From an uncultured bacterium (GTDB lineage Bacteria > Bacillota > Clostridia > Lachnospirales > Lachnospiraceae): a stretch of DNA of 5,399 nt. Position numbers and translations under genes: made by a program. The stretch spans positions 1 through 5,399 of the forward strand of contig CAJMMH010000199.1 in NCBI GenBank assembly GCA_905214365.1. The letters run 5' to 3'. The notes below the pieces were generated by a model. The model worked only from the letters and a program-made list of their open reading frames with translations. It was not told the DNA's origin and ran no database searches. Below, in pieces: positions 1 through 3,780 of this stretch (positions are counted from its first letter, which is position 1; each line of letters opens with the position of its first letter).

Positions 1-29
1 CTGCTTATTGCTCTTCGCAATTGAAGCAG
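1..29. other. Stem-loop at window edge
   Basis: CTGCTT (1-6) pairs with AAGCAG (24-29) and ATTGC (7-11) with GCAAT (17-21), leaving a TCTTC loop and a two-base TG bulge. No T-run follows on the plus strand, so it is not a convincing terminator, although it could be the 3' end of an upstream transcript cut by the window edge. Its outer stem resembles the hairpin in the mnmA-asnA gap (1307-1327). Confidence 0.35.
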
Positions 30-54
30 GGGACTTCCTTGATTTGTTAATGAT

Positions 55-85
55 GTTACTGTTCACGCTGCGCTCGAACAGTAAC
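55..85. repeat. Short palindromic repeat, copy A (perfect)
   Basis: GTTACTGTTC (55-64) and GAACAGTAAC (76-85) form a perfect 10-bp inverted repeat around an 11-base GC-rich loop (ACGCTGCGCTC). The first 21 bases recur identically at 3514-3534, and diverged or half copies lie at 3572-3584 and 3729-3740. All copies are intergenic. It lies upstream of the mnmA promoter, so it is not part of that mRNA. It behaves like a dispersed REP-like palindrome; its function is unknown. Confidence 0.8.
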
Positions 86-120
86 GGATACGTTCCTTTT
101 GAAAAATACTCCGTCAGGGA

Positions 121-149
121 TTGACCTGTTTCTTTCATACAGATATAAT
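121..149 (+). promoter_or_regulatory. SigA-type promoter of mnmA
   Basis: TTGACC at 121-126 (5 of 6 bases match TTGACA) and a perfect TATAAT at 144-149 are separated by the optimal 17 bp. Transcription would start near 156-157, giving a 5' UTR of only about 22 nt before the mnmA ATG. There is therefore no room for a riboswitch or T-box in this leader. The promoter probably also serves asnA. Confidence 0.85.
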
Positions 150-163
150 AAAGGAAGCCCAAA

Positions 164-169
164 AAGGAG
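164..169 (+). promoter_or_regulatory. Ribosome binding site of mnmA
   Basis: AAGGAG lies 9 nt upstream of the ATG at 179, which is ideal spacing. The alternative in-frame TTG at 173 would sit only 3 nt from this site, so the ATG is preferred. Confidence 0.88.
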
Positions 170-178
170 TTTTTGATT

Positions 179-1270
179 ATGAATAAAAAAGCAATTGTTG
201 CCATGAGCGGCGGCGTGGACAGTTCAGTCGCCGCTCTTCTTATGCAGCAGAATGGTTACGACTGTATCGGCGTGACGATGAAGCTCTTCCATAATGAAGA
301 AATCGGGATTCACCGGGAAAAGAGCTGCTGTTCCCTAGAAGATGTGGAAGATGCCCGCTCCGTTTCCAAACGGCTCGGCATGCCTTATTATGTCTTTAAT
401 TTTTCGGATGAGTTTAACCAGGCTGTCATCGAACCGTTTATTGCCGACTATCAGGCTGGGCGGACGCCGAATCCATGTATTGAGTGCAACCGCTGCCTGA
501 AGTTTGAAAAGCTGTACCGCCGCATGCACGAGCTTGGCATGGACTGTATCGCAACCGGTCATTACGCACAGATCTCATTCGATGAAGCATCCGGACGTTT
601 CCTGCTCTCCAAGGCAGCTGACCCGCAAAAGGATCAGAGTTATGTTCTTTACATGCTCACGCAGGAACAGCTGGCCCACACCTGTTTTCCGCTTGGTCAT
701 CTGACCAAGCCGCAGGTACGCGAAATTGCTGATGCGCACGGGTTTATCAATGCGCGCAAGCACGACAGTCAGGATATCTGCTTTGTCCCGGACGGCGACT
801 ATGCCCGCTTTATCGAAGGCTACACGCATACACAGGCAGTTCCGGGAAGTTATATCAGCACGGACGGCGAATATCTCGGAACGCATAAGGGGATTATTCA
901 CTATACAATCGGGCAGCGCAAGGGACTCGGCATCGCGTTAGGCGCTCCAGCCTATGTCACCCGGCTGGATCCGAAATTTAATACAGTTACGCTCGGAACG
1001 AATGAGGATCTGTTTTCCCGCGAGCTGACCGCTGACCGCGTCAACCTGATTTCCCGCGCGGCCATTCCTGAGCCGATCCGTGTCACTGCCAAGGTACGCT
1101 ACCGTCAGAAGGAACAGCCAGCCAGCGCATGGCAGGACAGCGAAGGACTTCTTCATGTCCGCTTTGATGAGCCGCAGCGGGCTATTACCTGCGGCCAGGC
1201 CGTGGTTCTGTATGACGGTGATCTGGTTGTCGGCGGCGGCACGATCCGCGAGGTGGCTCCCGCTGACTAG
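179..1270 (+). CDS. mnmA: tRNA-specific 2-thiouridylase MnmA
   Basis: A 363-residue cytosolic enzyme of normal family length. It adenylates U34 of the Lys, Glu and Gln tRNAs and replaces O2 with sulfur, giving the s2U of (c)mnm5s2U; sulfur comes from a cysteine desulfurase. Visible features: the N-terminal PP-loop ATP-binding motif SGGVDSS (residues 10-16); GRTPNPCIECN (94-104) with the catalytic-loop cysteine C103; ATGHYA (125-130); DSQDICFVPDGDY (196-208) carrying the second catalytic cysteine C201; the central-domain motif GQRKGLGI (245-252); and a C-terminal beta-barrel ending in AITCGQAVVLYDGD. The N-terminal loop is of the CxxC type (C100, C103, plus C106) instead of the DxxC of E. coli MnmA. 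The ATG at 179 is chosen over TTG 173 from RBS spacing. It has its own strong promoter and is followed 98 nt later by asnA on the same strand. Identification is essentially certain. Confidence 0.97.
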   Translation: MNKKAIVAMSGGVDSSVAALLMQQNGYDCIGVTMKLFHNEEIGIHREKSCCSLEDVEDARSVSKRLGMPYYVFNFSDEFNQAVIEPFIADYQAGRTPNPCIECNRCLKFEKLYRRMHELGMDCIATGHYAQISFDEASGRFLLSKAADPQKDQSYVLYMLTQEQLAHTCFPLGHLTKPQVREIADAHGFINARKHDSQDICFVPDGDYARFIEGYTHTQAVPGSYISTDGEYLGTHKGIIHYTIGQRKGLGIALGAPAYVTRLDPKFNTVTLGTNEDLFSRELTADRVNLISRAAIPEPIRVTAKVRYRQKEQPASAWQDSEGLLHVRFDEPQRAITCGQAVVLYDGDLVVGGGTIREVAPAD

Positions 1271-1282
1271 GCGGCGCAGGAT

Positions 1283-1298
1283 TGATTTCCAAAAATCA
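1283..1298 (+). other. Small hairpin after mnmA
   Basis: TGATTT (1283-1288) and AAATCA (1293-1298) form a 6-bp AT-rich stem with a CCAA loop, 12 nt after the mnmA stop. It is weak alone but lies next to the stronger hairpin at 1307-1327. No T-tract follows. Confidence 0.4.
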
Positions 1299-1306
1299 GG
1301 CAGTTC

Positions 1307-1327
1307 CCTGCTTCCATCGGAAGCAGG
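1307..1327 (+). other. Perfect 9-bp hairpin in mnmA-asnA gap
   Basis: CCTGCTTCC (1307-1315) and GGAAGCAGG (1319-1327) form a perfect stem closed by the triloop ATC. The following TTGCAAAATATC lacks a U-tract, so this is not a canonical intrinsic terminator. It could be an mRNA processing or stability element, or a modulator of asnA expression, about 40 nt upstream of the asnA start. I see no T-box consensus (AGGGUGGNACCGCG) and no good promoter in the gap, so read-through from the mnmA promoter is the simplest way to express asnA. Confidence 0.6.
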
Positions 1328-1368
1328 TTGCAAAATATCAGCAGTTACAGAAAGGAATCGGAACATCC

Positions 1369-2379
1369 ATGGAACATCTGATTATTCCGGCAGATTATCA
1401 GTCTGCCTTGAACCTGCATGATACGCAGGTTGCAATTAAGACCGTCAAGGATTTCTTCCAGAGCCTGCTGACCAGGCATCTGAATCTCCAGCGCGTTTCT
1501 GCGCCTTTGTTTGTCGATCCGTCCTCCGGTCTCAACGATAACCTGAACGGCTATGAGCGCCCGGTTTCGTTTGATATCCGCGAACAGAACGGCAGACAGG
1601 CCGAGGTTGTTCACTCGCTTGCAAAATGGAAGCGCTACGCGCTGAAGGAATACGGGTTTGCTCCCGGTGAAGGCTTATATACCGATATGAACGCGATCCG
1701 CCGCGATGAGGACACTGACAACATCCATTCCATTTTTGTTGATCAGTGGGACTGGGAAAAGATCATTACCAAAGAGCAGCGCACGCTTGATACGCTGAAA
1801 GAAGCGGTCCGCGATATTTACAAAACGCTTCGGAAAACAGAAATGTACATGGCGATTGAGTATGATTATATCCAGGAAATTCTGCCGCAGGATATTTATT
1901 TTATCACAACGCAGGAGCTGCTTGACCTCTATCCGGACCGTACGCCGAAAGAGCGTGAGTATCTGATCACCAGGGAAAAGGGGGCGGTCTGCCTGCTGCA
2001 GATCGGCGATGTGCTCTCCAACGGTGAACGGCATGACGGACGCGCTCCGGACTATGACGACTGGGCTCTGAATGCCGATATTCTGGTATATTATCCGGTT
2101 CTCGATATCGCTCTGGAGCTTTCCTCTATGGGAATCCGTGTTGACCGCGACGCCCTGCTGTCCCAGCTGCAGAAGGCTGGCTGCCCGGAGCGCGCAGAGC
2201 TTCCGTTCCAGAAGGCGCTGATTCACGATGAGCTTCCATTTACCATCGGCGGCGGAATCGGTCAGTCCCGGATCTGCATGTTTTTCCTGCGCAAGGCACA
2301 TATCGGAGAGGTTCAATGCTCGCTGTGGCCGGAAGAAGTCAGGAAGGCTGCTGCTGACGCAGGAATCCGTCTTCTTTAA
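1369..2379 (+). CDS. asnA: Aspartate-ammonia ligase AsnA
   Basis: A 336-residue cytosolic asparagine synthetase of the AsnA type, which makes asparagine from aspartate, ammonia and ATP via aspartyl-AMP. It is related to class II aminoacyl-tRNA synthetases, unlike glutamine-dependent AsnB. Family blocks in order: GLNDNLNGYERPV (54-66), VHSLAKWKR (81-89), GEGLYTDMNAIRRDE (100-114), VDQWDWE (124-130), RHDGRAPDYDDW (221-232), ELSSMGIRVD (250-259) and GGGIGQSR (294-301); the last is the class II motif 3-like ATP site with its arginine. Length matches the roughly 330-residue family norm, so the gene is intact. The ATG at 1369 is preferred over the in-frame TTG at 1282 because the conserved protein begins here and an AAAGGA sits about 12 nt upstream, although that spacing is long and translation may be modest. 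It follows mnmA on the same strand and abuts a long inverted repeat at its 3' end. Confidence 0.97.
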   Translation: MEHLIIPADYQSALNLHDTQVAIKTVKDFFQSLLTRHLNLQRVSAPLFVDPSSGLNDNLNGYERPVSFDIREQNGRQAEVVHSLAKWKRYALKEYGFAPGEGLYTDMNAIRRDEDTDNIHSIFVDQWDWEKIITKEQRTLDTLKEAVRDIYKTLRKTEMYMAIEYDYIQEILPQDIYFITTQELLDLYPDRTPKEREYLITREKGAVCLLQIGDVLSNGERHDGRAPDYDDWALNADILVYYPVLDIALELSSMGIRVDRDALLSQLQKAGCPERAELPFQKALIHDELPFTIGGGIGQSRICMFFLRKAHIGEVQCSLWPEEVRKAAADAGIRLL

Positions 2380-2384
2380 AAAGG

Positions 2385-2547
2385 ATGTGCGCCCGAAAGC
2401 TCTTATGTACCTGAAGTTGCGGCTGATTTTCCGCCGGAGGTGCCTGAAGTTTATCAACGTACGCACCGCGTACGCCTCAAAACTTCAAACACCTCCGACA
2501 AAAAATCCTCTCGCAACTTCAGGCACAACGAGCTTCCGGGCGCACAT
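2385..2547 (-). repeat. 163-bp long imperfect inverted repeat (hairpin element)
   Basis: Two 80-nt arms (2385-2464 and 2468-2547) are nearly self-complementary around the loop ACC. The ends are a perfect ATGTGCGCCCG / CGGGCGCACAT, and the centre is CGTACGC-ACC-GCGTACG. Each arm contains two CTGAAGTT-type motifs and the block CGGAGGTG. The arms differ by nine transitions, four transversions and a small length-compensated patch (about 2404-2424). All nine transitions give G.U pairs in the minus-strand transcript, so minus is the likely functional orientation. It begins 5 nt after the asnA stop. No ORF or transposase lies within it. It could be a MITE-like palindrome, a structured RNA or a strong 3' hairpin for asnA; the identity is unknown. 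Confidence 0.85.
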
Positions 2548-2554
2548 AAGAAAA

Positions 2555-2576
2555 ATATAGCTAAGATATAGCTAAG
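2555..2576. repeat. 11-bp tandem duplication
   Basis: ATATAGCTAAG occurs twice head to tail (2555-2565 and 2566-2576) with no mismatch, between the long inverted repeat and the terminator. It is followed by the palindrome AAGCTGCAGCTT. It may be a replication-slippage or insertion scar; no function can be assigned. Confidence 0.7.
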
Positions 2577-2595
2577 CTGCAGCTTTTTAAGCCCC

Positions 2596-2640
2596 AAAAG
2601 CAGAGTGCCGATGGAACTGCTCCATCGGCACTCTGCTTTT
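2596..2640. terminator. Bidirectional intrinsic terminator between asnA and rplY
   Basis: A perfect 20-bp stem (2596-2615 with 2621-2640) encloses the 5-nt loop ACTGC. The A-run at the left base and T-run at the right base make it work both ways: TTTT then CACTTTTT for the + strand genes, and TTTT for rplY on the - strand, whose stop is 35 nt away. It sits in the middle of a convergent gene pair, as expected for a shared terminator. Confidence 0.92.
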
Positions 2641-2675
2641 CACTTTTTATGTTCCGGCAGATAAGCCAGACTTTT

Positions 2676-3281
2676 TTACTTTGTTGTTTCTGCAGCTTCC
2701 TCAGCTTCCGTATCATCTGCTGCAGTATCCTCTTCTTTGTTCTTAACCTCAGTTACAACAACAATCGTAGATTCCGGATCCGTCTTCAACTCAATATCCG
2801 GATTGGATGCAATTGCCAGATCCTTTACCTTGATGGAATCACCAAGCTTCAGACTGCCGACATCCAGTTCAATTTTATCAACCAATGCAGCCGGAAGCGC
2901 TTTGAATTCAACCTCATGCAGAATCTGCTGAACCAGTCCGCCGCCGCGGTTCTCATGATTCAGAAGGAAGATCTCAGCTACAGAGTGAACCTTTTCATTG
3001 CTTACCAGTGCCTGGAAATCAATCTCGATCACCTCATGCTTCAGAGCATTGAAATCAATCTCCTTGATCAGCGCATCATAGGTCTGACCATCAACCTCAA
3101 GCATTACCTGGCTTCCTTTGCCGTTGTCCTTCAGGATCTTGTCCACCTCAAACTTGTTCAGCTTGATTGGAAGTGATTCCTTCATCTCTCTGCCGAATAC
3201 ATTGCCGGTTACATATCCTTCCCGTCTAAGTTTCTTTGCCTTTGTGCTCAACTCTCTCTTCTCAGCTTTTAAAGTATTCAT
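2676..3281 (-). CDS. rplY: 50S ribosomal protein L25 / general stress protein Ctc
   Basis: A 201-residue protein of the two-domain L25/TL5/CTC family. It binds 5S rRNA in the central protuberance of the 50S subunit; in Bacillus the homologue Ctc is a general stress protein. Residues 1 to about 92 are the N-terminal 5S rRNA-binding beta-barrel (LKAEKRE at 4-10, KKLRREGYVTGNVFG at 16-30, GSQVMLEVDGQ at 56-66, IKEIDFNALKHEVIEIDFQ at 72-90). Residues about 95-180 are the C-terminal TL5 domain (HEVEFKALPAALVDKIELDV at 122-141, LGDSIKVKDL at 146-155). A 21-residue Glu/Asp/Thr/Ala-rich acidic tail follows, as in many long L25 proteins. The start is fixed by a GGAGG SD 9 nt upstream. It is a single-gene unit with its own promoter, convergent with asnA, and intact. 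The N-terminal sequence resembles Lachnospiraceae L25. Confidence 0.96.
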   Translation of the reverse strand: MNTLKAEKRELSTKAKKLRREGYVTGNVFGREMKESLPIKLNKFEVDKILKDNGKGSQVMLEVDGQTYDALIKEIDFNALKHEVIEIDFQALVSNEKVHSVAEIFLLNHENRGGGLVQQILHEVEFKALPAALVDKIELDVGSLKLGDSIKVKDLAIASNPDIELKTDPESTIVVVTEVKNKEEDTAADDTEAEEAAETTK

Positions 3282-3290
3282 TTATCTTTT

Positions 3291-3295
3291 CCTCC
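3291..3295 (-). promoter_or_regulatory. Ribosome binding site of rplY
   Basis: On the minus strand GGAGG, within TTTTGGAGGAAAAG, lies 9 nt before the ATG at 3281. This is a full-strength SD that confirms the start, consistent with a highly expressed ribosomal protein. Confidence 0.92.
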
Positions 3296-3360
3296 AAAAT
3301 GACTGATTGCTTAGCTGGCTCTTTTCTCTTCGGGTCTGTTAAGTAGATACAGTAGTTTTT

Positions 3361-3384
3361 GTAACAATTCCTTTTCCTTGTTAC
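3361..3384 (-). promoter_or_regulatory. Inverted repeat at the 5' end of rplY mRNA
   Basis: GTAACAA (3361-3367) and TTGTTAC (3378-3384) form a perfect 7-bp inverted repeat around a 10-nt pyrimidine loop on the plus strand, which is purine-rich (GGAAAAGGAA) in the mRNA. It begins where the rplY transcript is predicted to start, about 7 nt after the TATAAT. It could be a repressor operator or a 5'-terminal hairpin that stabilises the mRNA or controls it in response to L25. The purine loop also resembles an SD-like sequence. The role is inferred only. Confidence 0.55.
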
Positions 3385-3390
3385 GCCTAC

Positions 3391-3419
3391 ATTATAGTCC
3401 TCTTTTCCAATTATGTTTT
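3391..3419 (-). promoter_or_regulatory. Putative promoter of rplY
   Basis: A perfect TATAAT (- strand of 3391-3396) has a poor -35 match, AAAACA (3414-3419), at 17-bp spacing. The stretch beyond it is very A-rich on the minus strand (3421-3440), which could act as an UP element and compensate. The start would be near 3384, giving a leader of about 100 nt. The -10 box is well supported; the -35 is weak. Confidence 0.6.
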
Positions 3420-3513
3420 ACCAATTTTTTATTTTTTATTGCCGTTTTTCTTGTTAAAATGCACAACTTCCAACATCTGCTGCTGTTTTCGCATCCCGCT
3501 GAAACTACAGCTC

Positions 3514-3544
3514 GTTACTGTTCACGCTGCGCTCAAACAATAAC
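3514..3544. repeat. Short palindromic repeat, copy B (degenerate right arm)
   Basis: Left arm and loop (3514-3534) are identical to copy A over 21 bases. The right arm reads AAACAATAAC instead of GAACAGTAAC. Both changes are G to A; they are mismatches in plus-strand RNA but G.U pairs in a minus-strand transcript, so the hairpin is kept only in that orientation. Confidence 0.75.
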
Positions 3545-3571
3545 GAAATTTTCAATTCAGAAAATTCCTAC

Positions 3572-3584
3572 CGTGAACAATAAC
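3572..3584 (-). repeat. Inverted half copy of the palindromic repeat (copy C)
   Basis: CGTGAACAATAAC is the reverse complement of GTTATTGTTCACG and matches the first 13 bases of copy B with one transition. It can pair with 3514-3526, competing with copy B's own right arm. Confidence 0.6.
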
Positions 3585-3613
3585 CACAGCTCTGCAGCAG
3601 CTATTTGCGCAAA

Positions 3614-3678
3614 AACAGCAGGAAATCTGCCGCTCCTGGCTGCTGTACCAGAAATTTTCTGCAGATTCTCCTGCTGTT
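3614..3678 (-). terminator. Long hairpin, probable terminator of the surface-protein gene
   Basis: On the minus strand, the arm at 3678-3661 and the arm at 3630-3614 pair over 17 bp (AACAGCAGG... with ...CCTGCTGTT) with a single bulged G. The loop is 30 nt and contains a small CTGG/CCAG stem. The descending arm runs into TTTTT (3615-3611) and then GCGC. It lies about 100 nt after the stop at 3781. The stem and T-run fit a Rho-independent terminator; the long loop and interrupted T-tract make it less certain. Confidence 0.5.
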
Positions 3679-3692
3679 ATAAGATCTCTTTC

Positions 3693-3719
3693 CAGTCAGG
3701 TTCTTTTTCCCCCGGACTG
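3693..3719. other. Small imperfect hairpin
   Basis: CAGTC (3693-3697) pairs with GACTG (3715-3719), with further GG/CC pairing inside and a homopolymer-rich loop (TTTTT then CCCCC). It sits between the last gene's stop and the putative terminator and has no T-run on the minus strand after the stem. Confidence 0.3.
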
Positions 3720-3728
3720 TCATATACT

Positions 3729-3765
3729 ATTACTGTTCACAGCCTGCGCAAACGGCAGCTGTAAT
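3729..3765. repeat. Diverged palindromic repeat, copy D
   Basis: Begins with TTACTGTTCAC (3730-3740), identical to the repeat family, then AGC, then CTGCGC, which is also shared. It ends with GTAAT, pairing with the initial ATTAC. An internal hairpin ACAGC-c-TGC / GCAGCTGT (3739-3762) has replaced the original right arm. It lies 16 nt after the stop of the minus-strand gene. Confidence 0.5.
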
Positions 3766-3780
3766 CATATCCGTTCTTAA

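Larger units (their letters stand above)
3420..3780. other. Gene-free interval dense in stem-loops
   Basis: About 360 bp between the rplY promoter and the 3' end of the surface-protein gene. I find no credible gene here. It holds two GTTACTGTTCACG-type palindromic repeats plus an inverted half copy and a long hairpin, listed separately, and short palindromes such as AGAAATTTTCT (3650-3660). A CTGCTGTTTTCGC at 3480-3492 is also complementary to GCG-CAAAAACAGCAG at 3607-3621, so the large hairpin at 3614-3678 has a competing partner. Confidence 0.6.

Noticed and set aside
173..178. TTG at 173 as the mnmA start
   Set aside because: It would leave only 3 nt after the AAGGAG; the ATG at 179 has 9-nt spacing and gives the usual N-terminus.
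1..178. T-box or riboswitch upstream of mnmA
   Set aside because: The promoter at 121-149 leaves a ~22-nt leader, and no T-box consensus or known aptamer core is seen.
1282..1368. N-terminal extension of AsnA from TTG 1282
   Set aside because: It adds 29 non-conserved residues over two hairpins and has no RBS; the AsnA family begins at about the ATG 1369.
1675..2466. 263-codon open frame antisense to asnA
   Set aside because: A shadow of asnA codon bias; it overlaps highly conserved AsnA motifs and has no recognisable domain.
2385..2547. Long palindrome as the main asnA terminator
   Set aside because: No T-tract follows the right arm on the plus strand (AAGAAAAATATAG), and a textbook bidirectional terminator lies 49 nt further on.
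2385..2547. Complete insertion sequence
   Set aside because: It is too short and encodes no transposase; only a non-autonomous element or RNA remains possible.
2228..2560. Open frame over the asnA 3' end and palindrome (+)
   Set aside because: It overlaps conserved asnA in another frame, runs into the inverted repeat and lacks an RBS.
2649..3176. 175-codon open frame antisense to rplY
   Set aside because: It lies opposite a clear L25 gene with SD and promoter; the composition is that of a shadow frame.
3378..3764. 128-codon open frame in the intergenic region (+)
   Set aside because: Non-ATG start, no SD, and about a third of it is translated palindromic repeats and hairpins; no family resemblance.
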